A stretch of DNA of 64,000 nucleotides, taken from contig JAFLTH010000003.1 in the NCBI GenBank assembly GCA_022510525.1, positions 16,217 to 80,216 of the forward strand, written 5' to 3'. Positions within the stretch are counted from its first letter, which is position 1, and every line of letters begins with the position of its first letter. The notes beneath the pieces are model-generated. The model worked only from the letters and a program-made list of their open reading frames with translations. It made no database searches and was not told the DNA's origin. Position numbers and translations under genes: made by a program. This DNA comes from Lachnospiraceae bacterium. Its GTDB lineage: Bacteria > Bacillota > Clostridia > Lachnospirales > Lachnospiraceae. Of this stretch, positions 45,508 to 53,588 are shown one piece after another.

Positions 45508-45673
45508 TACATAGTCATCTAATCCCTAAAGAGGGCTATGTAAAAATCATAAACTAGACATCAGTCATTACCCTACTCCCGGTCAATATTGGCTGGGGGT
45601 GGGTAGAAACTGACATAAGCTTAAAGAGAGTTATCCCTAAGATTTTACGGTTTTAGGTACACTCTCTAATACC
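45508..45673 (+). other. Three successive hairpins between pilA and pilD
   Basis: ACATAG-TC pairs with GG-CTATGT (about 45508-45541). CAGTCATTACCCTAC pairs imperfectly with GTGGGTAGAAACTGAC (about 45572-45618). AGAGAGT-N3-CCTAA pairs with TTAGG-N3-ACTCTCT (about 45625-45673). None has a strong T-run. They may stabilise the pilA message or reduce read-through into pilD. Confidence 0.6.
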
Positions 45674-45692
45674 GTTTAAAAGGACGAACACT

Positions 45693-46445
45693 ATGCGTGA
45701 GGCAATACTTCTTTACATAACCATATTTCTGTTTGGAATTGTATTCGGCAGTTTCATGAATGTATGCATCTACCGGATTCCCAAGAAAGAAGATATTGTA
45801 AAAACAAGGTCTCACTGCATGAGCTGCGGATATGTACTGAAATGGTATGATCTCATACCTCTTTTCAGTTATATCTTCCTTGGCGGTAAATGCCGTAAAT
45901 GCAAGACTAAGCTCTCTGCTCAGTATCCACTGATTGAAGCGGCTAACGGACTTGCATGGCTTATAATCGTTCTGATTAACGGGGTAAACGTAGAATCCCT
46001 ACTCTACTGTGTTCTTACATCCGCTCTTATTACACTCAGTGTGATTGATTTCAGAACATATGAAATCCCGCTTGGGATTAATATATTTATACTGGCGATA
46101 GGGCTGGTTAGACTCATAACAGACTATTCTAACTGGCTGTCATATCTGATCGGCTTCTTTTCCGTCAGTGTATTCCTGACTATTCTTTATTATGCGACCG
46201 GTGGACGTGCAATAGGTGGCGGCGACGTCAAGCTGATGGCGGTCTGTGGTCTTGTTTTGGGATGGAAACTGACAGTGCTGTCATTTTTCTTGGGGTGCAT
46301 TTTAGGCGCCATCATTCATCTTATGAGGATGAAAATAAGCGGTGAAAGTCATGTGCTTGCTATGGGGCCCTACCTTTCTATGGGGATGGTCATAGCAATG
46401 CTATGGGGTAATCAAATGATAAATTGGTATTTCCAATTTTTATAG
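45693..46445 (+). CDS. pilD: Prepilin peptidase
   Basis: PilD cuts the leader from prepilins and methylates the new N-terminus. The 250-residue A24-family product has the N-terminal cytoplasmic zinc-binding loop with two CxxC pairs (CMSCG and CRKCK). The catalytic aspartates lie in VIDFRTYEIP near residue 128 and in GGGDVKLM near residue 180. Seven or eight membrane helices are visible. AAAGGACG precedes the start. It must process at least five prepilins in this operon. Confidence 0.94.
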   Translation: MREAILLYITIFLFGIVFGSFMNVCIYRIPKKEDIVKTRSHCMSCGYVLKWYDLIPLFSYIFLGGKCRKCKTKLSAQYPLIEAANGLAWLIIVLINGVNVESLLYCVLTSALITLSVIDFRTYEIPLGINIFILAIGLVRLITDYSNWLSYLIGFFSVSVFLTILYYATGGRAIGGGDVKLMAVCGLVLGWKLTVLSFFLGCILGAIIHLMRMKISGESHVLAMGPYLSMGMVIAMLWGNQMINWYFQFL

Positions 46446-46467
46446 ATTTAATCAGACTTGACTATAC

Positions 46468-46499
46468 ACCTGCTGGGATTATTTTCTATGCAGGTTTTT
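46468..46499 (+). terminator. Weak terminator after pilD
   Basis: ACCTGC pairs with GCAGGT around a long AT-rich loop and is followed by TTTTTA. It may only partly stop transcription before pilM. Confidence 0.55.
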
Positions 46500-46540
46500 A
46501 TATTATAGATTAGATATATAGATTAAGGAGGACACAATTC

Positions 46541-48259
46541 ATGGCTGGCAAGGTGCTCAGTATAGAAGTTGGTTATTTATTTACAAGGGTCTGCGAGGTG
46601 GATTACAGATCCAAGACCCCTAAGGTATATAAGAGATTCACGGTTCCGACGCTGCAGGGCGTTATGAATGACGGTGCGGTCGATCCGGATTCACACTATT
46701 TGGAGGGTCTGCGCAGCGGTTTGCGTGAATTTGGTATTAAGTCCAAACAGGTGGTTTTTACACTTGCTTCTACCAAGATTGCTACCCGTGAGGTTGTAGT
46801 TCCTTTTGTTAAAGAGAATCGTCTCGGAAGTATGGTTAAGGCGAATGCTTCCGAGTATTTTCCGGTGGATTTGAGCCAGTATGAGATAGCCTACAGTGTT
46901 ATGGATGTTTTAGGCAACAAGGCGGAGGGACAGCAGTACAAACTGATGGTTCTTGCCATTCCGTCCAATATTCTGGAGGGTTACTATAAACTGGCGGCTT
47001 CGTTGAGACTCGAAGTTGCGGCATTTGACTATGCCGGCACCAGCTTATACAGAGTTATGAAATCGGAATGTGCCGCCGGCACACATATGGTTGCCAAGAT
47101 AGATGAGCGCTCCACTATGATCATGGTTATAAAAGAAGAACAGATTGTATTTACCAGAAATATCTCCTACGGTGTGGAGGACGCACTGCAGGCAGTTATG
47201 GAAAGTGTGGCCTGGGGTAATATCCGTACTATGCGGCAGGCCTTGCAGGTAATTGAAACGTACCAATGTATAGATCTTACAGTGCGGGAAGACGATGCAA
47301 GACCGATTTCGGCATCCCTTGAGGAAACCGCGCAGATTAATGTGACGGAAGCACTGGTTCCGCTGATATCCGGTATGTCGAGGGTTATTGACTATTATTC
47401 GGCACAGAGCGGCTCGTCTCCGATTGACAATGTGTATATTACAGGTGTTGGTTCTAACTTCTTAGGCATAGACGAACTTTTAAGCCGGGAAATAGACCAC
47501 CCGATAACAATAGTTAGAAAAGTAAGCGGTATGAACCTTGAGAGATACTTCAAAGAATCCTTCTTCGGTGAATACCTCTCCTGTATCGGAGCTTCCATTG
47601 CACCTCTTGGTCTTTTGAAAGATGAGGAAAAGAGGAAAAGGACTCAGGTGGAGCTGCTTCCCGATAAAAACAGCGTTATGGTCATTTCTATTGTAGTATG
47701 CGTCGGAGGTATTTTGATTGGTGCGGCTATGGCGGCGATTTCCATACTCAGTTACAATGAAGCGCTGACTGAACAGAAGCAGATGCAGAACAGGATAACA
47801 CAGCTTGAACCTGTGGAGAATATATATAAAGAGTATTTACAGCAGCAATACACCTATAATAAACTTACATATTTCCAGAACAGTACGGTGACTCCAAACG
47901 AGGAACTTGTGGCATTTATAGAAGAGATGGAAGAGAAGATGCCTGCATCTTTGCATGTACAGTCCTTTGATGCCAATTTGGAAGGTGTGACCATGTCGCT
48001 TACGGTTGAAAACAAAGACGATGCCGCATGGCTGATTCAGAAGTTCCGTACATTTGATACTATTGAAACGGTCGGAGTGTCCAGCATCACCGATACCGGT
48101 GCCCTGATGGACGGTCAGGTTGTACAGGAAGAACCGGTGGTAAGTCTGACTGTTGTGCTTACTTATAGAGCCAGTGAAGCACAGGCAGCTATAGATGCAG
48201 CCAATGAGGCTGCGGCACAGGCGGCGGCTGAGGCAGCTGCAGCAACCCAGACTGAATAG
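46541..48259 (+). CDS. pilM: PilM-PilN fusion protein
   Basis: In other pilus systems PilM (an actin-like cytoplasmic protein) binds the N-terminus of the membrane protein PilN. Here the 572-residue product joins both. Residues 1-350 are PilM: VLSIEVGYLFTRVCEVDY as phosphate loop, and VYITGVGSNFLGIDELL as the adenosine-side loop. After a short linker comes VELLPDKN, like the conserved N-terminal LLP motif of PilN. A membrane helix follows (about 377-402), then a coiled coil and a PilN-type periplasmic-side ferredoxin-like domain. The end is an Ala/Glu-rich tail. No separate pilN is present and pilO follows by 17 bases, supporting a true fusion. AAGGAGG precedes the start. Confidence 0.87.
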   Translation: MAGKVLSIEVGYLFTRVCEVDYRSKTPKVYKRFTVPTLQGVMNDGAVDPDSHYLEGLRSGLREFGIKSKQVVFTLASTKIATREVVVPFVKENRLGSMVKANASEYFPVDLSQYEIAYSVMDVLGNKAEGQQYKLMVLAIPSNILEGYYKLAASLRLEVAAFDYAGTSLYRVMKSECAAGTHMVAKIDERSTMIMVIKEEQIVFTRNISYGVEDALQAVMESVAWGNIRTMRQALQVIETYQCIDLTVREDDARPISASLEETAQINVTEALVPLISGMSRVIDYYSAQSGSSPIDNVYITGVGSNFLGIDELLSREIDHPITIVRKVSGMNLERYFKESFFGEYLSCIGASIAPLGLLKDEEKRKRTQVELLPDKNSVMVISIVVCVGGILIGAAMAAISILSYNEALTEQKQMQNRITQLEPVENIYKEYLQQQYTYNKLTYFQNSTVTPNEELVAFIEEMEEKMPASLHVQSFDANLEGVTMSLTVENKDDAAWLIQKFRTFDTIETVGVSSITDTGALMDGQVVQEEPVVSLTVVLTYRASEAQAAIDAANEAAAQAAAEAAAATQTE

Positions 48260-48276
48260 TATAGGAGGGCATGACT

Positions 48277-49041
48277 TTGAAGAAGAATGAGATACAGCTT
48301 TTATTAATAGTAATAGGTATATTGTTTGCGTTCGCTTCCTGGCAGTTTGTCTATAAAAACTTTCAGGAGAAAACCGCACAGGTTGAGGCGGAGAATGTAA
48401 CGATCAGGGATAGACTTGACCAGCTTGAAATGCTGAATGCAAGACAGGCTGAATACATTGCCGAAACCGAGCAGATGAAAGTGGATTCCGATGCGATCAT
48501 AAGTACTTTCCCGCCCGGATACAGAAATGAAGATATCATTATGTACTTATATAATATGGAACTTATTGACGATAATGAAGTTGCAATCGCTACCATAGGT
48601 ATGGAAGCGGAAAACGAAATTCCATATTCCGGAATTCTGAATGTGACCGGCTATGAGCTTCAGGATGATGGATTGAAATTGTATACCAATACCAACACTC
48701 TGACTTTTACTACTACATATAATGGTCTTAAAAATGTAATTAACTATATTTACGGTATATCCACCAGAAAATCCGTGGCATCGGTTAAACTTTCGGCAAC
48801 GGATGACGGTTACCTTGCCGGTACTATAGATATGAACTTCTATGCACTGACCGGTACCGAATTCCCGTACGTGGAGACCAATATCTTCGGAGTACCTGCC
48901 GGAACCACCAACTTCTTCGGTGTAATAAACGGAACCCGCGCCGATGTCGTACCGGAAGGTGAAGAAGGTGCTGAAGGTGAGACTGCCGAAGGCGCAGAAA
49001 ATGCAGGTGGCAATGCGGGAGGCAATGCTGCAGCACAGTAA
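48277..49041 (+). CDS. pilO: Type IV pilus alignment protein PilO
   Basis: PilO forms a membrane-anchored complex with PilN. The 254-residue product has one N-terminal membrane helix (IQLLLIVIGILFAFASWQF), a coiled coil (VEAENVTIRDRLDQLEMLN), and a two-lobed alpha/beta domain. It ends with an acidic, glycine- and alanine-rich tail. The placement right after PilM-PilN supports the call more than the sequence does. AGGAGG ends two bases before ATG 48271, too close, so TTG 48277 at 8 bases is the better start. Confidence 0.78.
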   Translation: MKKNEIQLLLIVIGILFAFASWQFVYKNFQEKTAQVEAENVTIRDRLDQLEMLNARQAEYIAETEQMKVDSDAIISTFPPGYRNEDIIMYLYNMELIDDNEVAIATIGMEAENEIPYSGILNVTGYELQDDGLKLYTNTNTLTFTTTYNGLKNVINYIYGISTRKSVASVKLSATDDGYLAGTIDMNFYALTGTEFPYVETNIFGVPAGTTNFFGVINGTRADVVPEGEEGAEGETAEGAENAGGNAGGNAAAQ

Positions 49042-49087
49042 GTAATAATAAACTCAGATGCGATTCATGTCAGAAAGGAGGAAACAC

Positions 49088-50398
49088 ATGAAATCTTCAG
49101 ATAATAAGGGTTTTACTCTATTGGAGGTCCTTATAGCGGTTATCATACTTGCGATTGTTATTGTTCCGATGCTTCACAGCTTCGTTTCCTCTCATCGCAT
49201 GAATGCCAGAAGTAAGCAATATATGAGGGCAACTACCCTTGCCCAGGATGAAATGGAAATATTTGAGAAAGAGACTCTTGAAGATTTACAGGATACTTCC
49301 AAGTTCAATTACACCGTTACCACACCTCTCACTCTTGGTGACGGGCGTTATGAATTTCTCAGGGAGGGTATAAGCAATGATCATTCAGGAGCATCTGTCA
49401 GCAAGTTTGATGTTTTGGTGAAACTTGATCCGGAGCGTGCTGATGCTGCTGATAGATATTATGATACAAATTCACAGGCGTTGTTTTATATGAATACAAT
49501 AGGTAGTACGGACAGCGCGGTTTATGTTCAGAGTATCAGAAATGCTTCAACTGTTAAGGGATATGACGATAGCATATATGAATACTTCAGTGCAAACAAA
49601 TCTGCCGTCGGTATCGGAAGCAGTTGGGGAACCCAGGAATTTGACAAGGACCTTACAAGAAGGATTAAGGTTAAGATATATAATGAAAACACCGGTTTGA
49701 ATATAGCTACCGTTGTTAAAGTAACTTATGAATATGTTCTTTGTACCGATAACGTTATGCCCGCAGGTTATCAGATGTATTCCGAGGAATCAGTTATTTT
49801 TAACAATTCCGCACAAGGCATAGATGATGATGGCAATCTGCCGGAGCTTAAGAATGTGTACTTATTCTATGCTCCCAGATACAAAGGTTACTCGACTCCT
49901 AAAACGGTAACCTATCCCGTAGACGGGGAACCTACCACATTTAAGACCAACGAGGACTGGATAGTGATTGATAATGAGGCCGGGCTTCCGATTAACGTGT
50001 ATGTGATTCGTCAGGATATTTTCAAAGACGGCTCTACTACGGAAATCGAGCCTACTCCTTACAATTATCAGCCCAAGATAGAGATACATGACGCAACAGA
50101 CGCTGACCACACCGTTGGAAATTATTTTACCAACCTGAATATTGACTCAACCGCTGCTCCCGGGGTAGGAGGTCAGATTGACTTCTCCAAACTGAAGGAT
50201 ATCAACAACACCAGCAGAGTTTATTCCAATACGGAGGCATTATCCGTAATCGAGCCGAAACCGCTTGACGGTTCGGGAAGCACCCAGTCGGAGGTTAAGG
50301 ACAGGATTTATACGATGACGGTAGAGGTTTATGAAAGTGGTGCAGACCTGACTACAGCCAACCCGATTGTTAGGATGACCGGCTCCAAGCTGGAATAA
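49088..50398 (+). CDS. Large PilV-type minor prepilin
   Basis: I use ATG 49088 behind AAAGGAGG, which leaves a short leader MKSSDNKG and cleavage before FTLLEVLIAVIILAIVIVPML, with Glu5 present. The 436-residue product is far longer than common minor pilins (about 150-200). The first part after the helix (RSKQYMRATTLAQDEMEIFEKE) is typical of PilV/GspI-like proteins. The remainder is a beta-rich extracellular region of unknown fold. It stands 46 bases after pilO. It may cap or prime the pilus together with the following three prepilin-like proteins. Confidence 0.82.
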   Translation: MKSSDNKGFTLLEVLIAVIILAIVIVPMLHSFVSSHRMNARSKQYMRATTLAQDEMEIFEKETLEDLQDTSKFNYTVTTPLTLGDGRYEFLREGISNDHSGASVSKFDVLVKLDPERADAADRYYDTNSQALFYMNTIGSTDSAVYVQSIRNASTVKGYDDSIYEYFSANKSAVGIGSSWGTQEFDKDLTRRIKVKIYNENTGLNIATVVKVTYEYVLCTDNVMPAGYQMYSEESVIFNNSAQGIDDDGNLPELKNVYLFYAPRYKGYSTPKTVTYPVDGEPTTFKTNEDWIVIDNEAGLPINVYVIRQDIFKDGSTTEIEPTPYNYQPKIEIHDATDADHTVGNYFTNLNIDSTAAPGVGGQIDFSKLKDINNTSRVYSNTEALSVIEPKPLDGSGSTQSEVKDRIYTMTVEVYESGADLTTANPIVRMTGSKLE

Positions 50399-50436
50399 TC
50401 GGAGTTATGTAAACCGATTGCGAGAGGAAGTTGTAT

Positions 50437-52956
50437 ATGTTGAATTTTATTAAATCTAGAAAAACTGATTGCAACGACAAAAAGCAAAACAGTCTATTAA
50501 AGTTAAAAAAAGACAACAAGGGTGCCGCCATGGCTATGGTACTCGTAATCATAATGTTTATTGCTATTATAGCGGCGGTTCTTATGTTCTTATCCTACCT
50601 TGGATATCAGATGCGTCTGATGGATAAACGGGGCAAGGATACATTTTACACCGCAGAGACTGTTTTGGATGAAATAAATACCGGACTTCAGGTAGAGGCT
50701 TCCGAGGCTATGGCCAAGGCTTATAATGAAGTAATGCAGAACTATGCCGTATATGACAGTACGGTTATGCGAAGCAGTGAGTTCTACAGGCAGTATATTA
50801 ATGAACTTAAAGCAAGATTACAGCGTTCGGAGCCGGACGGACGTTATGACATAACGCTGTTCCGTTCCTGGTTATCTCCCGAGGTGGTAGGCAACAGCAA
50901 CGTCACAGACGTAGAGGACAGGGATGACGGAAACAGGGCGAGCAGGGGTGCCTTTGGAACCTATGGCGCAATCGTGGAATCCAATGTGACTCCCGAAAGC
51001 TATATGCTTGTTAAAAAGGAAAGCGAAAGCCTTTTGATAAAGGATTTGAAAGTTACATATGTTGACAAGAGCGGTTATGTTTCCATAATAAGTACCGATA
51101 TTAAACTGATACTTCCTTCAGTCAGTTTCGCCCAGTCTTCGGAACTTCCAAGGCTTGAGAAGTTTTCATTGATTGCGGATGAGACTCTGGCAATGGGTAA
51201 TCTTAATGCGGGTGGCAGCATAACGGTTCAGGGCAATGCTTATGCAGGCCGTATGACGGTTGGAAGAACCGATGAGGACCCGTATTTCATAAGCCAAAGT
51301 TATGTGAATTTTGAGTCTCCGCTTGGCACGGGGGTTGACAATATGTCGTTAGTTATAAGTCGTGAAAACGTCACTGTCAACGAGGGCTTTCTTGATACAG
51401 ATAATGTTGAATTCTGGGGAGAAAATATCCTTCTTTCCTCTTCTGATCTAAGTTTTAAAGGAATTACTAATCTGAAGGACGATTTGGTTTTGGAAGGAAA
51501 ATCAAGTAAGGCGGCTCTTGCCGGTGAATATAACGGTTTTAGCATGTTAACCAAGGATTCTACTTCAGGGGGCTCTGCTTCCGGCGGAACCGGTACGGGA
51601 GGCTCCACGGGAGATGATTCGGATGCGGATGCTGATTATGATGCTACGAATCCGGCTCTTAGCAGCGCAATCATAATAAACGGTCAGGACAGCAGTCTGG
51701 ATCTGTCTGCGCTTGAAAGTATGACTATAGCCGGACGCTCTTATGTTCAGACTAGGAATATAACTCCGGGAGGTGCCGGAGCGGGCGGAACGACCACTGC
51801 TTATCAGAATAAGAATAATATTGTAATGGCTGAGTCGGTTTCACTCAAGAGCAATCAGCTTATTTATCTGGTGCCCTCAGAGGCCCTTGGCTGTGTAATT
51901 GAAGATGACGGTTCCATAGGCGATACGGCTTATGGTGCGAACCCGCTTTCTTTGGAACAGTATGAGACTCTTATTAATAATCCGGATGATTATGTGATGA
52001 TAAACGGCAGCAGACAGATTGCCGCACTTGGCTATAAGCCTCTTAGCAATTACATCAATCAGGAAACGGTTGCGGGACAGGTGGCAAAGGCATATGTTCC
52101 GGAGGTTATTTTCAAGCATACCAGTACGGGTACGCTTGTATACTGCTATTTGCGGTTTGCGGATGAGGAAAAGGCAAATCAGTATTTCCAGGATTATTAT
52201 AATGTAAATTCAGAACAGATTGACAAATATACGAGGCTCTATGCCAGTGAAATCAAGATGCCTGACCCTTCAGCCATGCTCTATCTGAATCTGTCGGGTA
52301 ATATGCTTGCCTATGACGGTGCGGATGCCGCAACTTCGGTGATATCGGCACCTGACGGCGGTAACAGCAGTTATTATATTAAGCAGCGTCAGGCCAAGAC
52401 GATTTATAGTACGAAAACAAGCGCATTCCAGGCACTCAGCGCTAAACTTGTTTCAAACGTATCACAGCTTACCGCGCTTGAATTGACCAGAACTGCTTTT
52501 GAAAACATAATTAATCAGACCAAGCTGGAGGATATGCTTATTGCTAACGGTTCAAACACACTCAAGATTGAGACAGGGGAGGCAGGCAGTCTCAAGACCG
52601 CAATCTTGACCAGGGAGCCGAATTATGTTGTAAATGCATCTACACCGCAGTCTTCAATTATTGTAAGCACAGGCAATGTTGAGGTGGATACCAGCTTCAA
52701 AGGACTTATTATTGCAGCCGGCAACATTACGGTCAAATCAAGCGGTGCACCTGTTACCGTAACTCCGCTGGATTTAACGGACTTCTCCAAATTACTTTCT
52801 GCGGAAACCAATATCGGCGGCACTAAGTATTACGTAATGGATGTATTCCGGGACGGAGTTAATTATCATGCAGGTATGCCTTCATCAGGAGGAACTTCTA
52901 CGGAAACGGTTGCGCTTAAGGATTTGATAGTTTATGAACAGTGGATTAAGAAATAA
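50437..52956 (+). CDS. Very large PilX-like pilus protein (839 aa)
   Basis: I use ATG 50437 behind GAGAGGAAG. After about 30 charged residues comes KDNKGAAMAMVLVIIMFIAIIAAVLMFL. The Lys-Gly before a hydrophobic helix looks like a prepilin cleavage site, but Glu5 is not present, as in PilX/GspK-like proteins. The region after the helix (FYTAETVLDEINTGLQVEASEAMAKAY) fits PilX. About 750 further residues form a beta-rich ectodomain. It contains bactofilin-like or polymer-forming strands (NLNAGGSITVQGNAYAG and GLIIAAGNITVKSS) and a Gly/Ser/Thr-rich linker near residue 380. No adhesin family was recognised. Confidence 0.75.
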   Translation: MLNFIKSRKTDCNDKKQNSLLKLKKDNKGAAMAMVLVIIMFIAIIAAVLMFLSYLGYQMRLMDKRGKDTFYTAETVLDEINTGLQVEASEAMAKAYNEVMQNYAVYDSTVMRSSEFYRQYINELKARLQRSEPDGRYDITLFRSWLSPEVVGNSNVTDVEDRDDGNRASRGAFGTYGAIVESNVTPESYMLVKKESESLLIKDLKVTYVDKSGYVSIISTDIKLILPSVSFAQSSELPRLEKFSLIADETLAMGNLNAGGSITVQGNAYAGRMTVGRTDEDPYFISQSYVNFESPLGTGVDNMSLVISRENVTVNEGFLDTDNVEFWGENILLSSSDLSFKGITNLKDDLVLEGKSSKAALAGEYNGFSMLTKDSTSGGSASGGTGTGGSTGDDSDADADYDATNPALSSAIIINGQDSSLDLSALESMTIAGRSYVQTRNITPGGAGAGGTTTAYQNKNNIVMAESVSLKSNQLIYLVPSEALGCVIEDDGSIGDTAYGANPLSLEQYETLINNPDDYVMINGSRQIAALGYKPLSNYINQETVAGQVAKAYVPEVIFKHTSTGTLVYCYLRFADEEKANQYFQDYYNVNSEQIDKYTRLYASEIKMPDPSAMLYLNLSGNMLAYDGADAATSVISAPDGGNSSYYIKQRQAKTIYSTKTSAFQALSAKLVSNVSQLTALELTRTAFENIINQTKLEDMLIANGSNTLKIETGEAGSLKTAILTREPNYVVNASTPQSSIIVSTGNVEVDTSFKGLIIAAGNITVKSSGAPVTVTPLDLTDFSKLLSAETNIGGTKYYVMDVFRDGVNYHAGMPSSGGTSTETVALKDLIVYEQWIKK

Positions 52957-52974
52957 CAATAGGGAGCAGTGTTA

Positions 52975-53577
52975 ATGAAGAATAACAAAGGATTTAGCTT
53001 AGTTGAATTGGTTATAGTTATTGCAATAATGGCAGTTATCGGCAGTGCGATATTCTATTCATATATGCTCATAATAGGCCAGTATTCGAGGGAGTGCGCC
53101 AATGACTTAAGTACTTCTATGGATAAAGCCAAGAACTATGCACTTACCAGATCTGCCTCTGTGGATTGTTATATGGAACTCACTAAAAATAACAAGGGTT
53201 ATTTTGTGAAATATTATGTTCCTAAAAATGCGACCGCCCCGGGTCATGATGTGGTTACCGGAGCTTTTCAGCCGGATGACTGGGAACTTGCGGAGGAACT
53301 TAATATCGGCAAGAAGATGGTTCATATAAACTGTGATTTTTATAATGGCTCAACCAAGGTCAAATCGGTTGAAATTAATGACACTGACTCGGTTAAATTT
53401 GTATACAACCGTATCAGCGGAGCGCTGAAGGGTATTGGCGATGCAGCTTCGGATTACGGTCTGAATTCTATTGACGGAAATTATACTGATGTTTACATCA
53501 ATGTAGAATATGGCAGGAAGTATGAAATACATTTATACACGGCAACCGGAAAACATGTTTTATCCAGAATTGGTTAG
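52975..53577 (+). CDS. FimT/GspH-like minor prepilin
   Basis: I use ATG 52975, behind GGGAGCAG; the track's GTG lies too near the ribosome binding site. The leader MKNNKG is followed by FSLVELVIVIAIMAVIGSAIF with Glu5. The 200-residue product continues with STSMDKAKNYALTRS, typical of FimT/GspH-type minor pilins, which have a helical N-terminus and a small beta head. It lies 18 bases after the PilX-like gene. A DNA-binding role is known for some FimT proteins, but it cannot be judged here. Confidence 0.85.
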   Translation: MKNNKGFSLVELVIVIAIMAVIGSAIFYSYMLIIGQYSRECANDLSTSMDKAKNYALTRSASVDCYMELTKNNKGYFVKYYVPKNATAPGHDVVTGAFQPDDWELAEELNIGKKMVHINCDFYNGSTKVKSVEINDTDSVKFVYNRISGALKGIGDAASDYGLNSIDGNYTDVYINVEYGRKYEIHLYTATGKHVLSRIG

Positions 53578-53588
53578 GAGGGAGAAAA

